A DNA stretch of 30,342 nucleotides from a virus. The translations under genes and the position numbers were made by a program. The stretch's first letter is position 1, and each line of letters opens with the position of its first letter. Where the stretch lies: positions 1-30,342 of IMG/VR virus record IMGVR_UViG_3300031671_000006. The stretch is one strand, 5' to 3'. A model generated the notes under the pieces. That model was not told the origin of the DNA and did no database searches. It worked only from the letters and a program-made list of their open reading frames with translations. This document shows positions 6,290 through 13,839 of the stretch, piece after piece.

Positions 6290-7330
6290 ATGGCAACGAT
6301 TGGCAGTCAAGCACTGACGTACGCCGATTGGGCCCGTCGTATTGACGACGGGTATAAGGTTGCCCGGATCATCGAACTCCTCTCGCAGACCAATGAGGTC
6401 TTGGAGGATATGATGGTCGTTGAGGGCAATCTCCCAACCGGCCACAAGACCACCGTCCGCACTGGTCTTCCGCAAGCAACTTGGCGTTTGCTGAACCAAG
6501 GTGTCCCGAATGCGAAGTCGACGACCGCGCAGATTCAGGACACCTGCGGCAATCTCGAAACCTACTCCGTGATCGACAAGGACATCGCCGACCTCAACGG
6601 TAACACCCAAGAGTTCCGGTTGTCTGAAGTCCGGGCGTTCCTCGAAGGGATGTCGCAGCAGGTTGCCTCCACTCTAATCTACGGCAACCAGTTCATCAAC
6701 CCGGAACGCTTCACCGGCTGGGCGCCGCGGTACTCGACCTCAAGCACCGCCAACTCCCAGACCGCCAATAACGTCCTCTCCGGCGGCGGCACCGCCTCGA
6801 CCAACACCTCAATCTGGATTCACGTTTGGGGTGACGACACTGCCCACGCGACCTTCCCGAAGGGAAAGATCACCGGGCTCCAGCATCGGGATATGGGTGA
6901 GTGGCCTGTCTCCGACTCCTCTGGCAACACCTACCAAGCCTACCGAGACCACTTCAAGTGGGAAATCGGCTACGTCCTCCGCGATTGGCGGTATGTCGTC
7001 CGAATCGCGAACATCGACGTGACCCTCCTGACTGGTGTGAGCGCGGCGAACCTTATCAACCTGATCGTCCGCGCGATCTACCGCTTGCCCACGCAGCCGG
7101 TCTCCTCAGGCACCATCCAGACTTCCGATACTCCGGAAATCCGGGCGAACATGGGCCGGTCGGTGATCTACTGCAATCGTATCATTCGGACCTACCTCGA
7201 TCTCCAGGCGATGAACAAAACAAACGTCCTGCTTCGGATTGAGGAATTTGACGGGAAGCCTATCACTACCTTCCGCGGCATCCCTGTCCGAACCTGCGAC
7301 GCGATCCTTTCCAACGAAGTCAACATCTAA
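6290..7330 (+). CDS. Major capsid protein (BPP-1-like)
   Basis: A 346-residue coat protein of the HK97-fold group seen in Bordetella phage BPP-1 and many podoviruses. Family-like segments are ALTYADWARRIDDGYKVARI, then MMVVEGNLPTGHKTTVRTG and WRLLNQG, then QVASTLIYGN with the following P-domain region, and the C-terminal FDGKPITTFRGIPVRTCDAI. No prohead protease domain is fused and none is seen nearby. It has a strong ribosome binding site (AAAGGAGC) and a hairpin just upstream, consistent with high expression. It follows the scaffold and precedes the cement protein, the expected order. Confidence 0.92.
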   Translation: MATIGSQALTYADWARRIDDGYKVARIIELLSQTNEVLEDMMVVEGNLPTGHKTTVRTGLPQATWRLLNQGVPNAKSTTAQIQDTCGNLETYSVIDKDIADLNGNTQEFRLSEVRAFLEGMSQQVASTLIYGNQFINPERFTGWAPRYSTSSTANSQTANNVLSGGGTASTNTSIWIHVWGDDTAHATFPKGKITGLQHRDMGEWPVSDSSGNTYQAYRDHFKWEIGYVLRDWRYVVRIANIDVTLLTGVSAANLINLIVRAIYRLPTQPVSSGTIQTSDTPEIRANMGRSVIYCNRIIRTYLDLQAMNKTNVLLRIEEFDGKPITTFRGIPVRTCDAILSNEVNI

Positions 7331-7341
7331 GGAGAACCCAG

Positions 7342-7869
7342 ATGATCTTAGACAGTCTTCTCTTCTTCTCTGGGGCCTCGGGCAATACCGACACCCCGAC
7401 TACCGGCACTCAAACCGCCACCAACATCCTCGATCTCGGCGTCACCTCTGGCGTTCCGACTTCGGCGAATGGTGGTGGTGCTCGCGATATCGGGATCGGG
7501 GGCGATAATACCCTCGAACTCCTTGTTCAGGTGACGACCGCCTTCCTCAGCGGCACCTCTCTCCAAGCTCAGATGGCGGGAGCCCCTGACTCTGGCGCTG
7601 GTGTCCCCGGCTCCTACACGACAATGTGGACCGGCCCTGCCGTTCTTCTCACGAACCTTACCGCTGGCGCCTACCTTGCCAACGTCGATGTCCCACGCGT
7701 GATCCCAGGCCAAGTCCTCCCGCGCTTCCTTCGTCTCCAATACATCTCCGTCGGCACCTTCACTGCCGGGGCTGTGGAAGCAGGGATCGTCCTCGACCAG
7801 TTCCTCCAACCTGAAGGAACTGGCGGCGCACTCTCCGGCTATCCGGCCGGGGTCACTGTGTCGAATTGA
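7342..7869 (+). CDS. Capsid cement/decoration protein, Bbp16-like
   Basis: A 175-residue beta-rich protein immediately after the capsid gene. Features matching the Bbp16 cement protein of BPP-1 are the start MILDSLLFFSGA, the DIGIGGDNTLELLVQVTTAF segment, and the RFLRLQYISVGTFTAGAVEAGIV strand pair near the end. These proteins bind the outside of the shell and stabilise it after expansion. A strong TAAGGAGAA site lies 11 bp upstream of the ATG. Together with the capsid and Bbp19-like genes this gives the head a BPP-1 character. Confidence 0.85.
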   Translation: MILDSLLFFSGASGNTDTPTTGTQTATNILDLGVTSGVPTSANGGGARDIGIGGDNTLELLVQVTTAFLSGTSLQAQMAGAPDSGAGVPGSYTTMWTGPAVLLTNLTAGAYLANVDVPRVIPGQVLPRFLRLQYISVGTFTAGAVEAGIVLDQFLQPEGTGGALSGYPAGVTVSN

Positions 7870-8351
7870 TGCGAAGGTATCTCATAGCAGGGGCCATCCT
7901 AGCGCTGGCCCTTGCTGGTGGAGCGATAGCCCAACAGCTTACGTTCTACAACCTAACCGGCGCAGAGACATTCGTCGTCTCCATTGGTGGGATCGGGGGC
8001 CAAAGCACCTATGCTACCATCAATCAAGTCCGTAATTCCAGTGGCTACCAACTCGTCGCTACTGGAACAACTGTTGCCTCAGCCCCTACCAACGCGGTTG
8101 GGAATCTGATCGCTACTGGCGCCATCACCACTTGGAACGTAACCCTACCGAACCCCGCGTTCGATGGGGAAGTGTTCTCGGTTGTGAATGGTACTGGTTC
8201 TTCTTTCTCCAGCAATACCACCGTCACTACCACCACCACTCCACAAAACCAGACCTTGGCCCAGACTTACTCTTCCCAAACCTTGTCTGCTGGGGCGAGT
8301 GCAGAATGGCAGTTTGACTACGCCACCTTAACATGGTATCGGAGGAGGTAA
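7869..8351 (+). CDS. Sec-exported beta-rich protein (160 aa)
   Basis: It starts at the ATG overlapping the cement gene stop (7867-7869). Residues 1-21 form a classical signal peptide: basic MRR, a hydrophobic core, and AIA|Q cleavage. The mature part (about 139 aa) is Thr/Ser/Asn/Gly rich with alternating hydrophobics, including a poly-Thr stretch near residues 117-122, and ends in WQFDYATLTWYRRR. It resembles a single beta-sandwich module of the sort found in fibre-like proteins. No cysteine and no lipobox are seen, so it should be a soluble periplasmic or secreted protein. The function is unknown. It is the first of six such exported proteins. Confidence 0.8.
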   Translation: MRRYLIAGAILALALAGGAIAQQLTFYNLTGAETFVVSIGGIGGQSTYATINQVRNSSGYQLVATGTTVASAPTNAVGNLIATGAITTWNVTLPNPAFDGEVFSVVNGTGSSFSSNTTVTTTTTPQNQTLAQTYSSQTLSAGASAEWQFDYATLTWYRRR

Positions 8352-8357
8352 CAGAAC

Positions 8358-8804
8358 ATGCGCAGAATCCTTCTTCCCTTTGTTGCTATTCTCGCCTTCG
8401 GCATGACTATCGCCGGGGCGCAGAATCTTACCCAGTCACTCCAAGGCTCGCAAGACCCGCGCGGCCCTGTGCCTATGGACTCCAACAACAACATCTTCCT
8501 TCCCTACCACCTCGACTCAGTGGGCCAATCTACCCCACCAACCATAACCGCTGGTGGTCTAGGTGGAGCGCCGACCTTCGTAGGCACAGCCACTGATCTG
8601 GCGGGGGTGGTATCTATTCCATCCTTGACAACGACCCTTATCGTCACCTTTGGCCAAGCCTTCGCCAACGCCCCTTCCTGCATCCTGCAAGAACTTGCTG
8701 GCACTACCGCTCCGACCTTCACCGTCACCAACACCGGCATCAATGCCACCGTTGTGGCAGCGTCTAAAAGTTACAACTACATCTGCCTCGGAGCGAATTA
8801 CTAA
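8358..8804 (+). CDS. Sec-exported protein with fibre-tip-like domain (148 aa)
   Basis: A GGAGGT site precedes the ATG. The signal peptide is residues 1-21 (MRR, hydrophobic core, AGA|Q). The mature protein has a Gly/Pro-rich stretch, then a domain from about residue 72 (GTATDLAGVVSIPSL, then VTFGQAFANAPSCIL, ending in YNYICLGANY). This pattern of short strands with a central P-x-C is typical of small C-terminal domains in phage fibre-like proteins. The two cysteines (in PSCIL and YICLG) could pair in the periplasm. It is joined to the O-antigen polymerase-like gene by a one-base overlap (TAATG). Function unknown. Confidence 0.8.
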   Translation: MRRILLPFVAILAFGMTIAGAQNLTQSLQGSQDPRGPVPMDSNNNIFLPYHLDSVGQSTPPTITAGGLGGAPTFVGTATDLAGVVSIPSLTTTLIVTFGQAFANAPSCILQELAGTTAPTFTVTNTGINATVVAASKSYNYICLGANY

Positions 8805-9940
8805 TGTTCCTCCTCGGACTAGCCTTACCGCTAGTCTACATCCCAGCTGTGACAGGGTTTATGATCCTGTCCGGTTGGATTCTCTTATCCTGCGTGTTAC
8901 CGTTTGTCCTAACGTGTAGGATTGAGATGGGCTGGGCTCATTGGTTGGGCCTGGCCTTTCTCGCCTATGCCTCCATCTCACTCCTATGGACGCCAGTGCT
9001 TGTGCAGGGAGTGTGGAAGCTCTGGCTGCTTTGGATACTTGCGTTCAGCTTCTGCGTTAGTGCGGCTGGGTATCGGCTCGATCGGCTGCTCCTTGGTGCA
9101 GCGATGGGGCTCGGCGTGAACCTCGCCGTTGCCCTTGCGCAGGCCTTCGGCTGGCACTTCCTTCCACAAACCTCTGGCGCCCCGTCGGGGTTATTTGTAA
9201 ATGCCAATCCATTCGGTGAAGTAGCGGCACTCACCTCAATTGGACTTCTCACCACACGGCAATTCTGGCCCCTCACCCTCACCCTCCCTTGCATCTGGCT
9301 CTCCGATTCCCGCACTGCCCTCCTCGCGCTTGGGGTAGCGGGCGGAGTGTGGCTTTGGGACAAGCTGCGTTGGCGCGGTCTCGTTCTCGCCCTTGCCTTA
9401 GTCCTTCCTCTCGGCGCGATTGGTTGGTGGCATAAGCCATCGACTTCCTCTCTTTTAGAGCGTGAAGCAATCTGGCTTGACACGGTCGATGGGCTTTCCC
9501 CCTTCGGCCGTGGCGCCGGTTCATTCCTTACCCTCTACCCACACTTCGCCACGCGCACAGACACGATGGCGACCCGCCCAGAGAGCGCGCACAATGACTT
9601 TCTTGAGCTTATTTTCGAGTTCGGTATCGGGGCCATACCGCTCTTCGGGCTGGTGGCGATTGCCCTCTTCACGCACGGCCCGTGGCGCTATCTCTGGTGG
9701 GCCTTCTGCGCCGTTGCCTTGGTGGCTTTCCCAACAGCTATACCTGTCGAGGGGTTTCTGGGCATGGTTGCGCTGGGGGCTCTTTGCCGGGGTTGGCGTG
9801 TGGCTTGGATTGAGCGGACTCGTCTCCGACCAGCTATCTGGCCATGGGCGGGTGGTAGAAGCAGCTCAGCTATTCCCCTGGAACCGCTTCATCCGCACAG
9901 CGCTGGGCTACTCCGCGATCCTTCATGGAGGGTCAGTTGA
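8804..9940 (+). CDS. O-antigen polymerase/ligase-like membrane protein (Wzy/WaaL superfamily), reading frame breaks near 9777
   Basis: A polytopic inner-membrane protein with roughly nine to ten hydrophobic segments. Two features mark the Wzy_C family of O-antigen polymerases and ligases: a conserved Arg in SDSRTALLALG (R170), and the large periplasmic loop with a hydrophobic exit ESAHNDFLELIFEFGIGA (H263), where ligases have an essential His. These enzymes join lipid-linked sugar units or transfer them to lipid A-core. After about residue 325 the annotated frame turns into an unlikely charged, Pro-rich tail. The +1 frame instead continues the hydrophobic helix and a TPR-like end (see 9780-10112). 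A natural full length would be about 435 aa. Phage-encoded Wzy proteins are known to alter host O-antigen in temperate phages; finding one between head and fibre genes is unusual. Confidence 0.8.
   Translation: MFLLGLALPLVYIPAVTGFMILSGWILLSCVLPFVLTCRIEMGWAHWLGLAFLAYASISLLWTPVLVQGVWKLWLLWILAFSFCVSAAGYRLDRLLLGAAMGLGVNLAVALAQAFGWHFLPQTSGAPSGLFVNANPFGEVAALTSIGLLTTRQFWPLTLTLPCIWLSDSRTALLALGVAGGVWLWDKLRWRGLVLALALVLPLGAIGWWHKPSTSSLLEREAIWLDTVDGLSPFGRGAGSFLTLYPHFATRTDTMATRPESAHNDFLELIFEFGIGAIPLFGLVAIALFTHGPWRYLWWAFCAVALVAFPTAIPVEGFLGMVALGALCRGWRVAWIERTRLRPAIWPWAGGRSSSAIPLEPLHPHSAGLLRDPSWRVS
9775..9779 (+). other. G5 run at apparent +1 frameshift
   Basis: Five consecutive G residues sit exactly where the Wzy/WaaL-like coding signal moves from one frame to the next (+1). 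Dropping one G would restore a single ORF ending at 10112. It could be a programmed shift, a phase-variable tract, a true inactivating insertion or an assembly error. The sequence alone does not decide between them. Confidence 0.6.
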
Positions 9941-10112
9941 AGCTGTTGCCAAAGCACTACAGACCGATCCTTGGTCCGCCGATCTCACCTATGGTGCATG
10001 GGCACTCTACGCTGCTCATGGGAATAAGGCCTCCGCCGAGAAGTTCGCTAAGCGTTTTGTTGAAATCGCCCCGCGCTCAAAGATAGCGCTGGCTTGGAAG
10101 AAAGGAAAGTAA
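9780..10112 (+). CDS. C-terminal continuation of the O-antigen polymerase/ligase-like protein (+1 frame)
   Basis: Read in the +1 frame, this stretch gives LFAGVGVWLGLSGLV, which completes the membrane helix begun at GMVALG in the upstream frame. It is followed by a soluble helical tail (VEAAQLFPWNRFIRTALGYS, then AVAKALQTDPWSADLTYG, ending IAPRSKIALAWKKGK). That tail resembles the TPR-like repeats found after the Wzy_C domain in some family members. It ends one base before the ATG at 10114, in keeping with the tight packing of this genome, whereas the unshifted frame leaves a 173-base gap. No good independent start exists; a GTG at 9798 is the nearest candidate. It is probably the tail of one gene rather than a separate gene. 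Confidence 0.65.
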   Translation, partial: LFAGVGVWLGLSGLVSDQLSGHGRVVEAAQLFPWNRFIRTALGYSAILHGGSVEAVAKALQTDPWSADLTYGAWALYAAHGNKASAEKFAKRFVEIAPRSKIALAWKKGK

Positions 10113-10113
10113 C

Positions 10114-10653
10114 ATGGCCCGATGGAAACTTACCGATGCTCACTACCTCCGAGTGCTTGGAATGAAGTGGGAGTACCAAGAGATCGACCGCCGCACTGGC
10201 CGCCCAAAGCGGACGCAGTTTGAGGTTCCGCTTTACATCAATCCAAAGTACGAGGACGACCTGAAGGCTTTTGGCCAGGGCGACCCGGACCCGGAGTTCT
10301 GCGATATCATCGTCTCCGATGGCAACAATCCGCAGCCGAAGGATGTCATCTTCATCGGCGATCCCACTCCATGCATGACTCCGCTCGACGATGAGGCGAA
10401 GGAAATCTCAGCGCGGCTTGAGAAGAGTTGGAACGCGCCGGAGGTTGAGGGGCTCAGCTATGGCCAACGCCTCGAACTCGGCTTCATCAATCAGATGGCC
10501 GAACTCAAGGACAAGGTACAGCAAGCTCCACAAATTGCTGGTCTTGAACAACTGATGGCCTCGATGACTGCAATGATGCAGCAGCAGACAGAGATTCTGG
10601 CGCGGATGGTTGTGCCAGAATCGAAGGCAGTTGGTGGGAGGCGGCTCACATGA
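10114..10653 (+). CDS. Conserved-looking phage hypothetical protein (179 aa)
   Basis: A cytoplasmic-type protein without signal peptide or membrane segment, preceded by an AAAGGAAAG site. The N-terminal 100 residues are compact and mixed (WKLTDAHYLRVLGMKWEYQE, then FEVPLYINPKYEDDL, then DVIFIGDPTPCMTPLDDEA). The C-terminal part is helical and Gln/Met rich (QLMASMTAMMQQQTEIL). It sits between the membrane enzyme and another exported protein, overlapping the latter (ATGA). I do not recognise the family. The shape is that of a structural or assembly accessory with a coiled-coil end. Confidence 0.75.
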   Translation: MARWKLTDAHYLRVLGMKWEYQEIDRRTGRPKRTQFEVPLYINPKYEDDLKAFGQGDPDPEFCDIIVSDGNNPQPKDVIFIGDPTPCMTPLDDEAKEISARLEKSWNAPEVEGLSYGQRLELGFINQMAELKDKVQQAPQIAGLEQLMASMTAMMQQQTEILARMVVPESKAVGGRRLT

Positions 10654-11069
10654 GAAGGCTAACTCTCTCCCTTGCTTTATTACTTAGTTTCGCAGCCCAA
10701 GCCCTCGCACAGCAGGGCCCAATGGGTCCGATCCCAACTACTCAGGCAACTGTTGCACTACCAGCTTCTACTCAGGCCCAGACTAAACTAATCGCCGGTA
10801 TTGCTGGGAAGTCCACCTACATCACCAGCTGGCATATCGTCCCGGCTTCTGGAGCCGTGGTGACTTGGTCATCTGGGACTGGCACAAACTGCGGAACAGG
10901 TACCACTATATTGGATGGCCCTGATACCTACGGCACTGGCATTACCCTCCAACCCGATGGTTATGGTGTCGGGGCTGGTGCTATTCTCGTCGCTCCACAG
11001 AGCGCTGATGTTTGCTTAACAGTTGGTACTGCTCGGATCGCTGGATCGGTTGGGTATGGGCAGTTCTAA
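10650..11069 (+). CDS. Sec-exported beta-rich protein (139 aa)
   Basis: The ATG overlaps the upstream stop (ATGA). A signal peptide occupies residues 1-20 (MRRL, Leu-rich core, ALA|Q). The mature 119 residues are Gly/Thr/Ala rich with two cysteines about 60 residues apart (TNCGTG and DVCLTV). The pattern KSTYITSWHIVPASGAVVTW looks like a beta-sandwich of the kind used in phage appendage proteins. The signal peptide and cysteine pair fit periplasmic folding. It is coupled to the next gene by TAATG. Function unknown. Confidence 0.78.
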   Translation: MRRLTLSLALLLSFAAQALAQQGPMGPIPTTQATVALPASTQAQTKLIAGIAGKSTYITSWHIVPASGAVVTWSSGTGTNCGTGTTILDGPDTYGTGITLQPDGYGVGAGAILVAPQSADVCLTVGTARIAGSVGYGQF

Positions 11070-11500
11070 TGTCTTCGCAAACTGACTTGGATCAAGGTGG
11101 CACTTCTCGCCAGTTGGTTCGGACCTATATGGGCCCGAGTGTTGGGTGGGTTATGCTCCCTGGTCTGAACCCTATTGCTCGGATCACTGCTGCTGGGACC
11201 TATACTCTTACTCCGGATGTTACGTTGGTCGAAGTCGCTGTGGCAGGGGCGGTAACGATCATACTCCCAACGGCACTTTATCCTACTGTCCCAGCGGTGA
11301 CACAGGGGGCACTCTACGCAAAGAAGCCTGTCACCGTCGTTGACATCGGTGGCTTCGCCGCAGCTAACCCAATCATTATCAAGCCTGCTTCTAACGCAGA
11401 GAACATCCTTGGCCTCACGCAAGTATCGATCACCGCGAACTACGGAGGCTTGACCTTGAACCCGAGCAATGAGCAGAAGGGATGGACGAATCCGCAATGA
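11069..11500 (+). CDS. Beta-rich phage appendage-like protein (143 aa)
   Basis: The start at 11069 (TAATG overlap with the upstream stop) is preferred over an in-frame ATG at 11012, because the added residues would overlap a coding region and look random. The protein is beta-rich without a signal peptide: it starts MSSQTDLDQGG, then GPSVGWVMLPGLNPIARI, a TYTLTPDVTLVEVAVAGAV hairpin, then KKPVTVVDIGGFAAANPIII and an ending with GGLTLNPSNEQKGWT. Such domains recur in podovirus tail appendage regions, often near fibres. It is the one member of this cluster without export signals. It overlaps the fibre gene start (ATGA). Confidence 0.7.
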   Translation: MSSQTDLDQGGTSRQLVRTYMGPSVGWVMLPGLNPIARITAAGTYTLTPDVTLVEVAVAGAVTIILPTALYPTVPAVTQGALYAKKPVTVVDIGGFAAANPIIIKPASNAENILGLTQVSITANYGGLTLNPSNEQKGWTNPQ

Positions 11501-13590
11501 AACAAATAACCTTAGCTGTTGCTTTATTCATATCATTGTTTGCTACCCTTAACAGTGCGGCGGCACAATGCAATGGCAACTTCGGCGCCGATTCCGCTTG
11601 TGGAACTGTAGGCGGAGGCTTACCTGGGCCTATTCCGTTTTCGTCAATTATTTCAGGCAGCGGAGCAGTTATTGGCTCCGGTACCTCCACCATCGGCTGC
11701 GCCGCGCCATGGGCCAATACGACTGGAACACTGTTGGGGAATAACTGCGCATTTTCGATCAGCGGTACGACTATCACGGTTCCGACTGGCGGCTATTTGT
11801 TGAAGTTTAATGGACTGAGCGCAATCCAGTTTGGTGCCGATAGCAACGGAGCTTTTTTGCTCGGCGACGAGACGGCCAATTTAGTCGAAATCGGACCAGC
11901 GCCAAACGTCACGAATGTTCCCACTAATCTTTTGATACAGCCGCCCTCCGACGCTGGCACCTTTATCGTTTTCAACGGCACCGACACAAGTGCGCAAAGT
12001 CAGTTGATTATTGGAAATAAGGGCACCGGCACATCGCCAGGCAATTGGGTAATCGGTGAAACAACTGGAACGGGTGGTCAGTGTTATCCGCTCGATTTTG
12101 CCAATGATGTTCCAACCATCGCATTTACGATGACCTGCGATCCGCATTTGCAGATCAAAAACAACATTGGGATTTACGGACGAAACGCTGCGAATAGCGC
12201 CGACATTCTAATGATGAATCTCGACGCCTCCAACATCTTGCAGATCGGCGCCAGCGGGGATGCCTCGATTTCACTTAATAAAGCAACCAGTCTCGGCAGT
12301 CTTTTGACGCTAACGGGCACCGAGGGCAATCAACTTGAATGGACACTCGGCGGCCAAAGCTGGAAAGTCAGCATGGCATCTGGCGGCAACTGGTATTTGC
12401 TCGACGCCACGAACAGTAAATTTCCGATCAATGTTGGGTTAAACACGCCCGTTGTTCTTAATGTCGGCAACTCGGTAGCGGGCGCGCTGGCGCTGGCTGG
12501 CAATTTTGTTCCTACCGTCACTTATACCGATGCTTTGGGCAGTAGTTCTCTCGGCTGGACTGGGATTTATCTTGCGGGTTCTAGCTCTGGCGTTGGCGAA
12601 GTGGTCGCGCCTTCGGCCGCATCGACCTACACATGGACGCTCCCGGCAGCGACGGACACGATTGCCGGCATAGCGGCGGCGCAAATACTGACCAACAAGA
12701 CGCTTGCGTCATCCACTGATTTGCTTGGTGGCGTAACCGCCGACTTTGGCTCGGATGCCAAGGGCGATGTTTACACAAACAGCGGGTCTAGCAATGTCAT
12801 TGAAAGACTTGCTATTGGCTCGACTAACGATTGCCTGATCGTCACCAGCGGCCTGCCTGCTTGGAGTTCGGCTGCTTGTTTGATTAGCGGCGGTGCGCTC
12901 GGCACACCGTCATCTGGCACCGTGACGAACCTCACTGGTACGGCCTCGATCAACATTAACGGTACCGTTGGCGCAACGACGCCAACGACGGGAGTATTCA
13001 CAACGGTCGGGGTCGGCATCACTCCCGTTGCTACCGTTCCATTGCAGTTCAAGGTCGGAACAAATCTTGACGCGGCCTTTGTCAAAAGTTCCAGTTCAAC
13101 CCAGGTTGAATTGGCAACTGTCAATGACGCGGACACTGTGCTTGAGCCGTTTCTCATTAACGCTTCGACGCTAACGATAGCGGCACCTCTTTACTTGACT
13201 GGCTTAACTTCCGGCTCCGGTTCTGCCGCGCTTTGTTTGAATGCGACGGGATCGCAAGTCGAGAGCGATACAAGCAGCACAATCTGCGGCATCAGCGCGC
13301 TTCGTTACAAAAATCTAATCGCAGAGATAACGCCAGATCAGGGCGTCGCTGGAATTATGGGGCTGCGCGGGGAGTCCTACACTTACAAATCCGACGCTCC
13401 TGGCCACGCCAATGATAAAAATATTCACATCAGCCTAATTGCTGATGACATGGCCGCAATGAATCACGCCTGCGCGGAGTATAGCGACGCTGGTGTGGAA
13501 AACTATATGGATAGATGTTTTGAGGCGTACCAAGTTGCTTTCGATAAGAAGGTGTGGGAGCTTCTGAAACAATTGAAACAACCGCACTGA
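11497..13590 (+). CDS. Tail-fibre-like protein with Sec signal peptide and S74-type C-terminal chaperone
   Basis: A 697-residue protein, start ATG 11497 (ATGA overlap); an in-frame ATG at 11482 would hide the signal peptide behind five residues. Residues 1-23 form a signal peptide (AAA|Q24), followed by a Cys-containing N-terminus. The body is a Thr/Ser/Gly-rich beta fibre with common fibre phrases (ALGTPSSGTVTNLTGTA, GATTPTTGVFTTVG). The last ~98 residues look like the S74 intramolecular chaperone: S600-x-x-R603-x-K605 matches the Ser/Lys dyad that cuts just before the Ser, followed by GLRGESYTYKS, HISLIADDMAAM and a helical end. The codon choice (more TTG, AAT, TTT) differs from its neighbours and suggests recent acquisition. 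A fibre with an export signal is odd, because virions assemble in the cytoplasm. Confidence 0.82.
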   Translation: MKQITLAVALFISLFATLNSAAAQCNGNFGADSACGTVGGGLPGPIPFSSIISGSGAVIGSGTSTIGCAAPWANTTGTLLGNNCAFSISGTTITVPTGGYLLKFNGLSAIQFGADSNGAFLLGDETANLVEIGPAPNVTNVPTNLLIQPPSDAGTFIVFNGTDTSAQSQLIIGNKGTGTSPGNWVIGETTGTGGQCYPLDFANDVPTIAFTMTCDPHLQIKNNIGIYGRNAANSADILMMNLDASNILQIGASGDASISLNKATSLGSLLTLTGTEGNQLEWTLGGQSWKVSMASGGNWYLLDATNSKFPINVGLNTPVVLNVGNSVAGALALAGNFVPTVTYTDALGSSSLGWTGIYLAGSSSGVGEVVAPSAASTYTWTLPAATDTIAGIAAAQILTNKTLASSTDLLGGVTADFGSDAKGDVYTNSGSSNVIERLAIGSTNDCLIVTSGLPAWSSAACLISGGALGTPSSGTVTNLTGTASININGTVGATTPTTGVFTTVGVGITPVATVPLQFKVGTNLDAAFVKSSSSTQVELATVNDADTVLEPFLINASTLTIAAPLYLTGLTSGSGSAALCLNATGSQVESDTSSTICGISALRYKNLIAEITPDQGVAGIMGLRGESYTYKSDAPGHANDKNIHISLIADDMAAMNHACAEYSDAGVENYMDRCFEAYQVAFDKKVWELLKQLKQPH

Positions 13591-13611
13591 CACTCGAACA
13601 GGGAACATAAA

Positions 13612-13839
13612 ATGAGAGTAGCTATCGTTGTCGCCGCACTGTTGGGTTTGGCTGGCACTGCACAAGCGCAGCAGCAAGTCACGCCGTCGCAAATGGCGTT
13701 GCAAATCGACAATGCCGTGAACGGGCTGGCGCAGTCGGTCGAGGCGTTGCAGGCGCAAGTCAAACAGCGCGACGCCAAGATCAAAGAGCTTGAGGACAAA
13801 TACGAGCCGAAGAAGAAGCCCAATGCCGAGCAAAAGTAA
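13612..13839 (+). CDS. Exported short coiled-coil protein (75 aa)
   Basis: A signal peptide covers residues 1-19 (MRVAIVVAALLGLAGTAQA|Q). The mature 56 residues are a predicted coiled coil: heptad-like hydrophobics in MALQIDNAVNGLAQSVEALQ, then a charged AQVKQRDAKIKELEDKY and a Lys-rich end. There is no lipobox cysteine. It follows the exported fibre-like gene after 21 bases and shares its different base usage, so the two may have moved together. It could be a periplasmic partner or trimerisation helper of the fibre-like protein; an o-spanin is less likely without a lipobox. Function unknown. Confidence 0.7.
   Translation: MRVAIVVAALLGLAGTAQAQQQVTPSQMALQIDNAVNGLAQSVEALQAQVKQRDAKIKELEDKYEPKKKPNAEQK

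Noticed and set aside
11012-11068. Longer start for the appendage-like protein
   Set aside because: The added residues (Trp/Ser-rich) are the out-of-frame reading of the preceding exported protein; TAATG coupling at 11069 is better.
13790-13822. Longer in-frame start for the small basic protein
   Set aside because: The conserved family start MPSKS begins at 13823; the extra residues are the out-of-frame end of the coiled-coil gene.
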